A stretch of 64,000 nucleotides of DNA from Hymenobacter psychrotolerans DSM 18569 (GCF_900142395.1 NZ_FRAS01000004.1:150097-214096); one strand, 5' to 3'; counted from the stretch's first letter, positions 22,862-32,320 are shown. The notes: a model not told the origin generated them from the sequence alone. Translations and numbers: made by a program.

Positions 22862-25447
22862 ATGAGAAACACGTACCGCACGCTTCGGCTGGTATTTTAT
22901 GGGATAACAGGCCTGCTGTGGCTGCTGAGTGGTGCTGCTTTGGCCCAGCCGGGCGCTGCTACCTCCACTGGCAGCCCGCTGCTGGCGCCCGGTCAATTTC
23001 TGGGCTATGAGCTGGGCAGCCGCTTCACGCCGCACGCCACTTTGCTGCGCTACGTGGAGCACGTGGCCGTGCACTCGGGCGGCCGGATGCGGGTGCAGCC
23101 CTACGGCAGCACCTACGAAAACCGTCCGCTGCAGGTCGTGCAGATTGGCACCCCCGAAAACCTGGCCCGCCTCGACGATATCCGGCAGAACAACCTGCGC
23201 CTGGCGGGGCTGGCCAGCGGCCCGGCCCGCCTCGATGCGCCGGCCGTGGTGTGGCTCAGCTACAATATTCATGGCAATGAAGCCGTGTCTTCGGAGGCGG
23301 TGATGCAGGTGCTCTACGACCTGGCGAACCCCGCTAACGAGGAAACCCGGCAGCTGCTGCAGCATACCGTGCTGCTCGTGGACCCCTGCGTGAACCCCGA
23401 TGGCCACGAGCGGTACGTGCAGTGGTACAACCGGGTGCAGGCGCAGGTGCCTAACGCGTCGCCGTATGCCTGGGAGCACCGGGAGCCGTGGCCCGGCGGG
23501 CGTTTCAACCACTATTTCTTTGATCTGAACCGCGACTGGGCCTGGCAGACGCAGCAGGAAAGCCGGCAGCGGCTGGCGCTCTACAACCAGTGGCTGCCGC
23601 AGGTGCACGCCGACTTCCACGAAATGGGCCCCGAGGACCCGTATTATTTCTCGCCGGCGGCCAAGCCGTTTCATGAGGATATTACCAGCTTCCAGCGCAA
23701 GTTTCAGGGCGTCATCGGCGACTATAACCGGGCCGTATTCGACAAAAACAACTGGCTCTACTTCACCCGCGAAACATACGACCTGTTCTACCCCAGCTAC
23801 GGCGACACCTACCCGTCGTTCAATGGGGCCATCGGCATGACGTATGAGCAAGGCGGCTCGGGCCGGGCCGGGGTGCGCTACCTCAAAACCGACGGCGACA
23901 CGCTCACGCTCACCCAGCGCATCAGCCACCACCACGCGGCCAGCCTGGCTACCATCCGGGCCGCCGCAGAGCGCCGGGCGGAACTGGTGAAGGAGTTTAA
24001 GAAGTACTTCGATGATGCCCGCACCGCGCCGCGCGGGCCCTACAAAACGTTTGTGGTGGCCGGTTCCGGCGACCCGGGCCAGCTGCGGGCCTTCACCGAG
24101 TACCTGAGCCGCCAGCAAATACAGTTTGGGTACGCGCCGCGCCGCCAGCGCCTGCGAGGCTTCAACTACTTCTCGGGCCGGGATGAAAACGTGCAGATTG
24201 AAGCGCAGGACGTGGTAGTGAGCATGTATCAGCCCAAATCGACGCTGGTAAAAGTGCTGTTTGAGCCCCGGCCCGCGCTGGAAGATTCCCTCACCTACGA
24301 CATTACCGCCTGGGCGCTGCCTTACTCCTTTGGGCTGAAAGCCTATGCCCTGAAAGACCGGGTGGCTGCTACGGGCAATGCCGCCAGCAAGCCTGTGGTG
24401 GCCGCTGCAACGGCGGTGCCGGCGCAGCCCTATGCCTACGTCGCCCGCTGGAACAACCTGCAGGACGTGCGTTTTCTGAGCCGGCTGCTGCAGCAAAAAG
24501 TGCGGGTGCGCGTGGCCGGTCGCGCGTTTGAGGCCGAAGGACAGCAGTATCAGCCCGGCACGCTCGTCATCACGCGCAACGGCAACGAAGCGCTGGGTTC
24601 GAAATTCGACCAGCTGGTGCGCGCCCAGGCCGACTCGGCGGGCGTGCTGGTGCGGGCGGTGCAGTCTGGCTTTTCTACCTCCGGCGCCGACCTGGGCTCG
24701 GGCTACGTGCGCAATGTGGCCAAGCCCACTATTGCCGTGGTGGCCGGCAGCGGGGTTTCGCCCACGGCGTTTGGCGAGGTCTGGCACTTTTTCGAGCAGC
24801 AGATTGGCTACCCCGTTACGGTGCTGGGCACCGACTACCTGCGCACCGTGCCGCTGGCTAAGTTCGATGTGCTGATTCTGCCCGATGGCGACTACTCCGA
24901 AATCTACAGTGAGCGGCAGCTCGAAGCCCTGAAAACCTGGGTGCGGGGCGGCGGGCGGCTCATTGCTATGGAAGGCGCGGCGGCTTTCTTCTCCGGCAAG
25001 AAGGAATTCCTGCTGCGGGCCAAGCCAGCCGACAGCTCCGCCACTCGCAACGCCGACCCCTACCGGCTGCTGAAGCCCTACGCCAACGCCGAACGCGCTC
25101 AGATAGTTGACCGGGTGCAGGGCAGCGTCTACCGCGTGCACCTCGACAACACGCATCCGCTGGCTTTCGGCTATGGCAGCACCTATTTTGCCCTCATCCG
25201 CGACACGCTCAACTACCGCTTTCTGGGTGAAGGCGGCTGGAACGTAGGCGTGCTGAAGCGCGACAATTATGCCGCTGGTTTCACGGGCCGTGGCGCCCGC
25301 CGCAAGCTCAACGACACGTTTGTGCTGGGCGCTCAGGATATGGGCCGCGGGCAGGTCATCTACCTCGCCGATAATCCGCTGTTCCGGGGCTTCTGGCAGG
25401 GCGGCAAGCTGCTGTTCGGCAATGCGCTGTTTTTTGTGGGCCAGTAG
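22862..25447 (+). CDS. Secreted M14-family zinc carboxypeptidase
   Basis: An 861-residue exported metallopeptidase. A signal peptide (residues 1 to about 28, ending ALAQ) is followed by the M14 catalytic domain: zinc ligands in IHGNEAVSSEA (His137, Glu140), a substrate-binding region NPDGHERY and DLNRDW, the third ligand in ADFHEMGPED and a catalytic Glu in GMTYEQGG. About 400 further residues form a second region containing a Rossmann-like part (VLILPDGDYSEIYSERQLEALKTWV), as in the glutamine-amidotransferase-like C-terminal domains of large Bacteroidota M14 enzymes. ATG 22862 was chosen for the signal peptide; the frame upstream passes through the terminator. A TACTTTCG box lies about 25 bases before. 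Confidence 0.9.
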   Translation: MRNTYRTLRLVFYGITGLLWLLSGAALAQPGAATSTGSPLLAPGQFLGYELGSRFTPHATLLRYVEHVAVHSGGRMRVQPYGSTYENRPLQVVQIGTPENLARLDDIRQNNLRLAGLASGPARLDAPAVVWLSYNIHGNEAVSSEAVMQVLYDLANPANEETRQLLQHTVLLVDPCVNPDGHERYVQWYNRVQAQVPNASPYAWEHREPWPGGRFNHYFFDLNRDWAWQTQQESRQRLALYNQWLPQVHADFHEMGPEDPYYFSPAAKPFHEDITSFQRKFQGVIGDYNRAVFDKNNWLYFTRETYDLFYPSYGDTYPSFNGAIGMTYEQGGSGRAGVRYLKTDGDTLTLTQRISHHHAASLATIRAAAERRAELVKEFKKYFDDARTAPRGPYKTFVVAGSGDPGQLRAFTEYLSRQQIQFGYAPRRQRLRGFNYFSGRDENVQIEAQDVVVSMYQPKSTLVKVLFEPRPALEDSLTYDITAWALPYSFGLKAYALKDRVAATGNAASKPVVAAATAVPAQPYAYVARWNNLQDVRFLSRLLQQKVRVRVAGRAFEAEGQQYQPGTLVITRNGNEALGSKFDQLVRAQADSAGVLVRAVQSGFSTSGADLGSGYVRNVAKPTIAVVAGSGVSPTAFGEVWHFFEQQIGYPVTVLGTDYLRTVPLAKFDVLILPDGDYSEIYSERQLEALKTWVRGGGRLIAMEGAAAFFSGKKEFLLRAKPADSSATRNADPYRLLKPYANAERAQIVDRVQGSVYRVHLDNTHPLAFGYGSTYFALIRDTLNYRFLGEGGWNVGVLKRDNYAAGFTGRGARRKLNDTFVLGAQDMGRGQVIYLADNPLFRGFWQGGKLLFGNALFFVGQ

Positions 25448-25468
25448 CCGGCTCTGAGTTGCTGGCGC

Positions 25469-25508
25469 GCAAAAAAGCCCCGCTGAGCGAACAGCGGGGC
25501 TTTTTTGC
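25469..25508. terminator. Bidirectional terminator
   Basis: GCAAAAAAGCCCCGCTG and CAGCGGGGCTTTTTTGC are perfect 17-bp arms around a six-base loop. It serves the M14 peptidase gene and the convergent lysine-rich protein gene. Confidence 0.92.
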
Positions 25509-25523
25509 ATGGGATATAGCAGA

Positions 25524-25841
25524 CTAATCTACTACGTCCTCAGCTTTGTTTTTCACGGCTTTCGCGCCTTTTTTCACGGCTTTGCCGGTTTTCTTGGCGC
25601 CTTTTTCAACGGCGTTACCGGTTTTCTTGCCAGCGTACTTCACGTCTTCTTTCGTGTTGTAAGCTTTCTGGCCGGCTTCGGTGCGGCCGGTGCGGGTTTC
25701 GGTTTTCACGGTGCCGTTGTCGCGCACGGTGGTTTCGGTTTTGGCACCAGTGGTTTCGTCCCGAACGACTACTTTGTCGCCCTGGGCATAGGCTGCGGTA
25801 GAGAAGGCTGCGGCAGCAAGCAGCATGAGCATCTTTTTCAT
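25524..25841 (-). CDS. Exported lysine-rich small protein
   Basis: A 105-residue protein with a signal peptide (MKKMLMLLAAAAFSTAAYA, cut before Gln20). The mature part has a Thr/Glu/Arg-rich first half and a second half of Lys/Gly/Ala repeats (AGKKTGNAVEKGAKKTGKAV), which is low-complexity and strongly basic. Short repeats of GKKTG/GAKK type suggest a binding or structural role in the periplasm; similar small proteins occur in many Bacteroidota. The function is unknown. The ATG at 25841 gives the signal peptide. Confidence 0.7.
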   Translation of the reverse strand: MKKMLMLLAAAAFSTAAYAQGDKVVVRDETTGAKTETTVRDNGTVKTETRTGRTEAGQKAYNTKEDVKYAGKKTGNAVEKGAKKTGKAVKKGAKAVKNKAEDVVD

Positions 25842-25928
25842 GATTTTTAGTGTCAAGGGAGGTTTGAAATACAACCTGAGCCTTATACGGCGCTGAAGAA
25901 ATAGGTTGCCGCCCCGCCTGCGAAGCCC

Positions 25929-27167
25929 CTACGGCAGCAGCAGCGAACTGTCGCCGTAGCTGAGGAACCGGTAGCCGTTGGCCAGCGCGTGCTCGTACAC
26001 CTGCCGCCAGCCCGGCCCCAGCAGCGCCGCCACCAGCAGCAGCAGCGTGCTTTCCGGCTGATGAAAGTTGGTAACCAGGCCGCCAATCACCCTAAACCGG
26101 TAGCCCGGCGCAATCAGCAGTTGGGTGGTGGCGTGCAGCGTGTCGAGCTGCTGGGCTGCCAGAAAATGGAGCAGGGCCTGCAAAGCCTCCGTAGCTGGCA
26201 GCTCGGAGCCGGGCTCGTAGGGCTGCCACTGACTGACGTGGGGCACCACATCGGCAGAAAGCTGGCCCTGCGTGGCCTGCACGCCCAGCCAGTACAGGCT
26301 TTCCAGCGTGCGGAGGCTGGTGGTGCCTACGGCGACTACGGGCCGCGGCAGATGACCCAGCAGCTGCTCCAGCGTTGCCCGCGAAACGCTGATAGGCTCG
26401 CCGTGCATGGCGTGGCCCTCCATACGCTCCGCCTTCACCGGCTGGAAGGTGCCTGCACCCACGTGCAGCGTCACGCGTGCCGACTGTATACCCCGCTGTG
26501 CCAATTCGGCCAGCACTTGCTCGGAGAAGTGGAGGCCGGCGGTGGGCGCCGCCACGGCACCTTCGTGGGCAGCATACACGGTCTGGTAGCGCACGGCGTC
26601 CACAGCCGTGTCTTCGCGGTTGAGGTAGGGGGGCAGGGGCAGATGGCCGGCACCGCGCAGCACCTCCGCAAAAGGCAGCTCGGCCGGCTTCCAGCTGAAA
26701 TGAATCAGCGAATAACCGTCGGCGGCTTCCTGCCGCTCAGCAGTGAGGAGCGCCGGCTGGCCATTGTTCTCGAATTCCAGGGTAACCGGGCCGCTTTTCC
26801 AGCGCTTTCCGTTGCCCACGAGGCATTTCCAGACGCAGGCGCCGGTTTGTTGCATGGCCGGCTCGATGGCACGGTGCGGGGCCACGGGTTCCAGACAAAA
26901 CAGCTCGATGATGCCGCCCGTGGGCTTGTGGCAAAACAGCCGCGCCCGCACCACTTTGGTATCATTGAATACCAGCAGCGCATCGGGGGGCAACTGCGCG
27001 GGCAGCTCCTGAAAGGTCAGGTCGTGCAGCGCGCCGTGGCGCGACACCAGCAGCCGCGACTGGTCGCGTTGGGCCAGAGGCTCGGGCGCAATCCGCTCGG
27101 GCGGTAGCTGGTAGGTGTAGTCGTGGATGGAAAGCTGACGTGGATCGGCGGGCAAGGAGGTTGACAT
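25929..27167 (-). CDS. queA: S-adenosylmethionine:tRNA ribosyltransferase-isomerase
   Basis: QueA moves the ribosyl group of SAM onto preQ1 in tRNA, making epoxyqueuosine. The 412-residue product is longer than the roughly 350 residues of the Escherichia coli enzyme, as is usual for the Bacteroidota form. Family motifs are clear: YQLPPERIAPEPLAQRDQSR near the N-terminus, AAPTAGLHFS and LHVGAGTFQPV in the middle, and NFHQPESTLLLLVAA near the end. A TACCTTTG box ends only 4 bases before the ATG, so the mRNA is probably leaderless. No other queuosine gene is in the window. Confidence 0.95.
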   Translation of the reverse strand: MSTSLPADPRQLSIHDYTYQLPPERIAPEPLAQRDQSRLLVSRHGALHDLTFQELPAQLPPDALLVFNDTKVVRARLFCHKPTGGIIELFCLEPVAPHRAIEPAMQQTGACVWKCLVGNGKRWKSGPVTLEFENNGQPALLTAERQEAADGYSLIHFSWKPAELPFAEVLRGAGHLPLPPYLNREDTAVDAVRYQTVYAAHEGAVAAPTAGLHFSEQVLAELAQRGIQSARVTLHVGAGTFQPVKAERMEGHAMHGEPISVSRATLEQLLGHLPRPVVAVGTTSLRTLESLYWLGVQATQGQLSADVVPHVSQWQPYEPGSELPATEALQALLHFLAAQQLDTLHATTQLLIAPGYRFRVIGGLVTNFHQPESTLLLLVAALLGPGWRQVYEHALANGYRFLSYGDSSLLLP

Positions 27168-27171
27168 AGGG

Positions 27172-27179
27172 CAAAGGTA
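27172..27179 (-). promoter_or_regulatory. -7 box before queA
   Basis: TACCTTTG on the minus strand with four bases between it and the ATG. The expected start point falls on the start codon. The -33 region is poor. Confidence 0.5.
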
Positions 27180-27235
27180 AAACGCCCGTGTTATAGGAAG
27201 TGCCCGCCTCGGCCTTCTACTCGCCAGCGAAGCGG

Positions 27236-28030
27236 CTATTTGGGGCGCTGAAAGATGAGCAAGTGCTGCTGCGGCAGAGTCTGCACGTTTTCCACGAACT
27301 CCAGGCCCATGGCTTCCACCTCTTTGCGGGCTTGTTTTTCGCTCATCTTATGAATGCGCTTGATGGGTACGCTGGGGTCTTCGGCCCGGTACTCAACCAG
27401 CGCCAGGCGTCCGCCGGGCCGGAGCGCCGTCCGGATGGCGCGCATCATCTCACGCGGGTGGTCGAACTCATGATAGGCGTCTACGATAAGCACCAGATCA
27501 ACGCCCCCAGCCGGCAGGTTGGGGTTGCGCACCGTGCCGAGCACGGGCTCTACGTTCAGGGCTTTGTTCTGCACTTTATGGTCGCGCAGATACTTCACCA
27601 TTTCCGGCTGAATATCCACGGCCAGCACCTTGCCCTTGGGCACCTGCGGGCTGATGCGGAAAGAGAAATAGCCAGTGCCGGCCCCGATATCGGCTACCAC
27701 ATCGGTGGGCTTAAGCTTCAGCTCACGCAGCAGCACGTCGGTGCCTTCTTCCTGCTGCCGGTCGTTGCGTTCCAGCCATTCGGCGCCTTCGTGGCCCATT
27801 ACGTGCGCAATCTGGCGCCCCTGGTAATACTTGCCGATGCCGTTGGGGTCCTGCGGAGCGGCTAGGTGGTAGCCGCTGGTATCAGGAACGGTTGCGCTCT
27901 GGCCGGAAAGCAGCCGCTGCTCAGCACTAAGGGTAGCGGAGCTTTCCATGGGTGTCTGGGTGCAGGCTACCGGTAGCGTGAGCCCCATAAAAGCCACTGC
28001 CCGAAACAAGGAGTAATATGTCATACGCAC
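27236..28030 (-). CDS. Exported class I SAM-dependent methyltransferase, possible lipoprotein
   Basis: A 264-residue protein with a methyltransferase fold: motif I is VVADIGAGTGYFSFRI (residues 111-126), the acidic end of strand 2 is AVDIQPEM, and a motif IV-like LVLIVDAYHEF follows. The first 25 residues are an export signal with the lipobox-like LPVACTQ (Cys23). A SAM-dependent enzyme outside the cytoplasm is unexpected because SAM is cytoplasmic, yet the signal is well formed. The second ATG at 28024 (MTYYSLF) is an equally good start and keeps the signal. The substrate is unknown. Confidence 0.8.
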   Translation of the reverse strand: MRMTYYSLFRAVAFMGLTLPVACTQTPMESSATLSAEQRLLSGQSATVPDTSGYHLAAPQDPNGIGKYYQGRQIAHVMGHEGAEWLERNDRQQEEGTDVLLRELKLKPTDVVADIGAGTGYFSFRISPQVPKGKVLAVDIQPEMVKYLRDHKVQNKALNVEPVLGTVRNPNLPAGGVDLVLIVDAYHEFDHPREMMRAIRTALRPGGRLALVEYRAEDPSVPIKRIHKMSEKQARKEVEAMGLEFVENVQTLPQQHLLIFQRPK

Positions 28031-28206
28031 AGGTGCAAATAAACCGTGTTCTTGTCAACATCCCAGCGGGCAGAAGCGTTCGGCGCTGTTTACGGCTGGT
28101 GGAAGCTGAACCTTAATTCGGGAATTTGGGCAGAAATTTTCCGCCATGTTCTAATTTGGCTCGTACAAAGCACGTTTAAGTTCTTTCCACCAACCTTCCT
28201 TCTTGT

Positions 28207-28830
28207 ATGAAGCACCTCTTCCATCATCTGCCCAAGCTGGCGGCCGTTGCCACTATTGCCCTGAGCATGAGCAGCTGCAACCGCGCCGAGTACGCCATGC
28301 TGCCCAAAACGACGCCTTACCACGCTACCTACCACGGCACTGCCAAGATGACGGCACCAGTAGCGCAAAAGCAGGAAGTAGCTGTGGCAGAAACGCAGGC
28401 TGCAGTTGTAGAAGAAAAAAATGTTGTGGCTGAAGCACCGGCAACGGTAGCCGCAGCCCCGGTTGCCGCTCCGGCCACTACCACAGCGCCCGTAGCTGCG
28501 GCTGTTGCCGCTCCGGTAGCTGCAAAAGCTGCTCAGCCCGCCACGGCGGCTGCGGCCCCGCGCAAGCTGAACCTAATGGAAAAAGTAGCTTTCAACAAAG
28601 TGGTTAAGAAGGTTGACAAGCTGGCCAGCAAAGTTCAGTTCAAGCAGGGCAGCGAAACGGCTGGCACCAGCAAAATCGGTGGCTACCTGCGCACGGGTAT
28701 CATCCTGCTGCTGGTTGGTCTGCTCGTGTCTTTGCTGAGCGGTATCAGCAACATATTCGGCATCATCGGCGGTATCCTGGCCATCATTGGTCTGATCTTC
28801 ATCATCCTCTGGCTGCTCGACGAAGTATAG
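28207..28830 (+). CDS. Lipoprotein with Ala/Val/Pro-rich linker and C-terminal paired helices
   Basis: A 207-residue protein. The signal peptide ends in the lipobox ALSMSSC (Cys24). Residues about 50-120 are a low-complexity Ala/Val/Pro/Thr linker, about 121-160 are basic and helical (KVVKKVDKLASKVQF), and about 165-205 form two adjoining very hydrophobic Gly/Ile helices (GIILLLVGLLVSLLSG, then IIGGILAIIGLIFIILWLL). A lipidated N-terminus plus C-terminal membrane helices is unusual. The next gene has the same plan. No family is recognised. Confidence 0.7.
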   Translation: MKHLFHHLPKLAAVATIALSMSSCNRAEYAMLPKTTPYHATYHGTAKMTAPVAQKQEVAVAETQAAVVEEKNVVAEAPATVAAAPVAAPATTTAPVAAAVAAPVAAKAAQPATAAAAPRKLNLMEKVAFNKVVKKVDKLASKVQFKQGSETAGTSKIGGYLRTGIILLLVGLLVSLLSGISNIFGIIGGILAIIGLIFIILWLLDEV

Positions 28831-28852
28831 CCTAAGGTGCTATCAGCTCTTG

Positions 28853-28885
28853 AAAAACCCCGGCCACTACTGGCCGGGGTTTTTT
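28853..28885 (+). terminator. Intrinsic terminator between the two lipoprotein genes
   Basis: AAAAACCCCGGCCA and TGGCCGGGGTTTTT pair perfectly around a four-base loop, ending in six T. Confidence 0.92.
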
Positions 28886-28973
28886 GTTGCCCTATACCAT
28901 GCTGCCGTTGAATTATTGCTTTACTTTGGGAGATATAAGCGCATATTGTCCGTTACTGCATTTTACCAGCATC

Positions 28974-29570
28974 ATGTTCCTTATAAGAGATTTTGTACTA
29001 AGCATTGCCACTGCAGGAGTGCTGCTAAGCGGCTGCCAGAGCACCCGAGTTGCTTCGTTTGCGCCTGCTGCGGCTAGCTACCATGCACCTCAGCCACAGC
29101 CTGCGGCCGAGGTAGCGGAGCCTAGCCAGCTAGAATTAGTTGCCACAACGTTAGCCGGGCCCGTTCTTCTGCCTTCGCCTGCACAACTGGCTGTGAGCAA
29201 ACAGGAGCCGCAACAGCAGTTGCGACGTGCCGTGCCAGTAGTTTCCGCAGCCATCATACAACAATCCTTCCCTGATACCAGCGTGGTCAAGCGTCAACCT
29301 GTGCCAACTGCTGATGAAATTCGCGAGGCGGATACATCTACTACAATAGTTAATGTATTAGGTGTGGTTTTTTTCTTATTAGGGCTTGTTGCTGTAATAA
29401 CCGCATTGGTCACGCCCTTCGGCGGATATGTAGCAGTTGCGCTTTTACGACTTGGGGTAGTCGGTTTGGCTATTGGTATTCCATTTATGGCATTTGCGAG
29501 CAAAAACAGCAGACGCGGACTGCTTCGGGAAAAGCGTAAAGCTGAGCGCCGACAAGCCAAAGCCAACTAA
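28974..29570 (+). CDS. Second lipoprotein with C-terminal paired helices, AT-rich
   Basis: A 198-residue protein with a lipobox GVLLSGC (Cys21), a Pro/Ala/Gln-rich linker, two hydrophobic helices at about 124-142 and 150-170, and a very basic tail (RRGLLREKRKAERRQAKAN). The plan matches the preceding gene, so the two are probably distant paralogues or analogues. Its base composition is lower in GC than its neighbours (18 G+C in the 60 bases of 29341-29400), pointing to later arrival or weak selection. ATG 28974 was chosen over the frame start at 28884, which lies inside the terminator. It is convergent with priA with only 8 bases between. Confidence 0.65.
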   Translation: MFLIRDFVLSIATAGVLLSGCQSTRVASFAPAAASYHAPQPQPAAEVAEPSQLELVATTLAGPVLLPSPAQLAVSKQEPQQQLRRAVPVVSAAIIQQSFPDTSVVKRQPVPTADEIREADTSTTIVNVLGVVFFLLGLVAVITALVTPFGGYVAVALLRLGVVGLAIGIPFMAFASKNSRRGLLREKRKAERRQAKAN

Positions 29571-29578
29571 GTCCGACG

Positions 29579-32128
29579 CTACATCGGGTCCACGTCGGCC
29601 ACGAAGCGAGCTTGTTTGTATTCTTTCTGGTCGCGGATGGCGTTAATAGCATCCAGAATATCGGCTTTGGCGGCTTTCAGGACCGTGTGCTCCCGGCTGA
29701 GCTTGATGGTGATTTCCTGCAGGTAGAAGTTGCGAATCCGGAAAATGTAGGGCGCTTCCGGCCCCAGCACCGCCTCGCGGCCCAGCCGCTCTACTAGCTC
29801 GCCGGTCAGTAGAATGGCAGCCCGCTCGGCCAGCACCTGGTCCATGTGCTTCACCGTGAGACGGATGATGCGCATGAACGGCGGGTAGCCATGCTCGCGG
29901 CGCTGCGTGATTTCGTACTCGTAGAACTCCAGATAGTCGTTGCGCATCACCTTGTCGAAGATGACCTGCTGCGGGTCGGCGGTCTGGATGATGACCTTGC
30001 CCTTCTTGCCTTTGCGCCCGGCCCGGCCACTCACCTGCACAAACATCTGAAACGCCCGCTCGTGCGCCCGGAAATCGGGGTAGTGAATGATGCTGTCGGC
30101 GTTGATGATGCCCACCAGGCTCACGTTGGCGAAGTCGAGGCCTTTGGTCACCATCTGCGTGCCTACCAATACGTTGGTGGTCTGCTGCTCAAAGTCGCTG
30201 ATGATTTGCTGGTAGGCGTTTTTGGCGCGGGTCGTGTCGAGGTCCATGCGCTGCACGTTGGCCTGGGGCAGCATCACCTTCAGGTCGTCCTCAATCTTCT
30301 CGGTGCCGAAACCAACGGTTTTGACGTTGCGCGAGCCGCAGGCCGGGCACTGCACCGGCATCCGGTCGTGGTGGCCGCAGTAGTGGCAGCGCAGCTCGTG
30401 GGCCTGCTTGTGGTAGCTCAGGCTCACGGCGCAGTTGGTGCACTTCGGAATCCAGCCGCAGTCGAGGCAGTTGATGAAAGGGGCGTAACCGCGGCGGTTC
30501 TGAAACAGAATGACCTGCTCTTTCTGGGCCAGCTTGCTTTCCATTTCCGTCATCAGCTCCGGCGTGAAATGGTTGAGCAGCGTTTTGCTTTCGCGGGCCT
30601 TGCGGGTATCTACCAGTTCAATTTCCGGCAAACCAGCCTCCCCGTAGCGCTTAGTGAGCGTAACCAGGCCGTAGCGGCCGGCGCGCGCCTGGTAGTAGGT
30701 TTCCACGGAAGGCGTGGCCGAGCCCAGCAGCGTTTTGGAGCCCTGGAAATTGGCCATCATCAAAGCCACTTCGCGGGCGTTGTAGCGCGGGGCCGGGTCG
30801 TACTGCTTGTAGCTCGACTCGTGCTCCTCGTCCACGATGGTCAGGGCTAGGTTGTCGAAGGGCAGGAACACGGCGGAGCGCACGCCCACCACCACCTGAA
30901 AGCGGCCGGAAAGCACGCCGTTCCACACTTCCACCCGCTCGTTGTCGGAGAATTTAGAGTGGTACACGCCCAACCGGGAGCCAAACACGCGCATCAGGCG
31001 CGTCACAATCTGAGCCGTGAGGGCAATTTCCGGCAGTAGGTACAGCACCTGCCCGCCGCCGTCCAGCGCCTGCCGGATCAGCTCGATATAGATTTCCGTT
31101 TTGCCCGCGCCCGTCACGCCGTGCAGCAGCACAATGTCTTTGGTCTGAAACTGGTCCAGAATGTCGTCGTGGGCCACCTGCTGCGCTTCGCTGAGCTGGA
31201 AGTGCATGTTGGCTTCCGTGGCATCGTCCAAAGGGAACCGCGACACAATCTGGTCGAACTGCTCCAGCACGCCGTTTTTGATGAGCGTATTGACGGCGGA
31301 AGGGGAGAGGTGCGGCGCCGATGTGAGGTAGGCCTTTTCGATGCCGTTGTGGTTGGCGTGCTCGTTCTGGTACACCGGCACTTTCTGCAGGTAGCGCATC
31401 AGCACATCCAACTGCTTGGCCTTGCTGGCCAGCTGGGCAAACAAACCTTCCAGCGCAGCTTCCGCCACAAAATGGTGGGCCAGCCGCACCTTCTTCACCA
31501 CCTTCGGCGAGTATTTGTCGGCCAGATGCTCAAACAGGAAGATGACGTCCTTGTTCATCAGGCTCTTGATGACCTTGTGGAAGGACGCAACGCCCAGCAC
31601 GTCGCCGACTTCCGTGAAGGTCATGGATTTGCCTTCCTCGCCATCCAGCAGCGCCGCCACCACTTTCTGCTCCTGCTCACTCAGCGGGTATCGGTCGGCT
31701 TCGTCGGTGTTCATCCAGACCGGGTGCAGCTGAATCCGGCTTTCGGAGTTGAGCTTGAGGGCCGCGGGCAGGGCAGCGTTTATCACTTCGCCCAGCGTGC
31801 ACAGGTAGTAGTCGGCCATCCAGCGGAACAGCTTCAGCTGCGGCTGCGTCACGACGGGCGTTTCGTCGATGAACTCCAGAATATACTTGGCCTGATAGTC
31901 CTTGGGCGGCGTTTCGTGCACCGCCGCCACAATACAGCTTAGGGTGCGCTTGGCCCCAAACTGCACAATCACACGCCCGCCAATCACGACCTGGTCGTTC
32001 AGCTCGAAGGGCACGCGGTAGGTGTACAGCTTGGGCAGCGGCAGGGGCAGAATCACGTCGGCGAAGAGCGTGACCCGGTCGGCGGCCGGCTCGGGCTGCG
32101 ATTGAACAAAGTCGAACGTAAGGCTCAA
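29579..32128 (-). CDS. priA: Primosomal protein N' (replication restart helicase)
   Basis: PriA recognises stalled replication forks and reloads the replicative helicase. The roughly 849-residue product has the N-terminal 3'-end-binding domain (VTLFADVILPLPLPKLYTY), helicase motif I LLHGVTGAGKTEIY, the DEEH motif (TIVDEEHESSYKQY), the zinc-binding insert with paired cysteines (CLDCGW, CTNC, CHYCGHHD, CPACGS) and motif V/VI (TQMVTKGLDF, VSGRAGR). I set the start at TTG 32128 (reads LSLTFDFVQ). The frame runs on to another TTG at 32191, but a TATCTTTA box at 32155-32162 lies between the two, which favours the shorter form. No ATG is available at either place. Confidence 0.93.
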   Translation of the reverse strand: MSLTFDFVQSQPEPAADRVTLFADVILPLPLPKLYTYRVPFELNDQVVIGGRVIVQFGAKRTLSCIVAAVHETPPKDYQAKYILEFIDETPVVTQPQLKLFRWMADYYLCTLGEVINAALPAALKLNSESRIQLHPVWMNTDEADRYPLSEQEQKVVAALLDGEEGKSMTFTEVGDVLGVASFHKVIKSLMNKDVIFLFEHLADKYSPKVVKKVRLAHHFVAEAALEGLFAQLASKAKQLDVLMRYLQKVPVYQNEHANHNGIEKAYLTSAPHLSPSAVNTLIKNGVLEQFDQIVSRFPLDDATEANMHFQLSEAQQVAHDDILDQFQTKDIVLLHGVTGAGKTEIYIELIRQALDGGGQVLYLLPEIALTAQIVTRLMRVFGSRLGVYHSKFSDNERVEVWNGVLSGRFQVVVGVRSAVFLPFDNLALTIVDEEHESSYKQYDPAPRYNAREVALMMANFQGSKTLLGSATPSVETYYQARAGRYGLVTLTKRYGEAGLPEIELVDTRKARESKTLLNHFTPELMTEMESKLAQKEQVILFQNRRGYAPFINCLDCGWIPKCTNCAVSLSYHKQAHELRCHYCGHHDRMPVQCPACGSRNVKTVGFGTEKIEDDLKVMLPQANVQRMDLDTTRAKNAYQQIISDFEQQTTNVLVGTQMVTKGLDFANVSLVGIINADSIIHYPDFRAHERAFQMFVQVSGRAGRKGKKGKVIIQTADPQQVIFDKVMRNDYLEFYEYEITQRREHGYPPFMRIIRLTVKHMDQVLAERAAILLTGELVERLGREAVLGPEAPYIFRIRNFYLQEITIKLSREHTVLKAAKADILDAINAIRDQKEYKQARFVADVDPM

Positions 32129-32320
32129 AAGGGAAGCAAACTGGAAGCGGATGGTAAAGATAGCACGATGGCGGCCGCACTTCGCAGGCAATTCCTGAGT
32201 AAAACAGGAAGGCTATATTGGGTTAGTTGTGCCCCGGTATCAGCAACTCGCTCACTTGCTTTCTGTTCTCGGTGGCAAACTATCGGTAACCAAGCAACCC
32301 GCTTGCAGCATATCCAAAAC

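Noticed and set aside
22829..25510. 893-codon open frame on the minus strand opposite the M14 peptidase gene
   Set aside because: It mirrors a real gene in GC-rich DNA, runs through two terminators and has no domain; codon-position bias belongs to the plus-strand gene.
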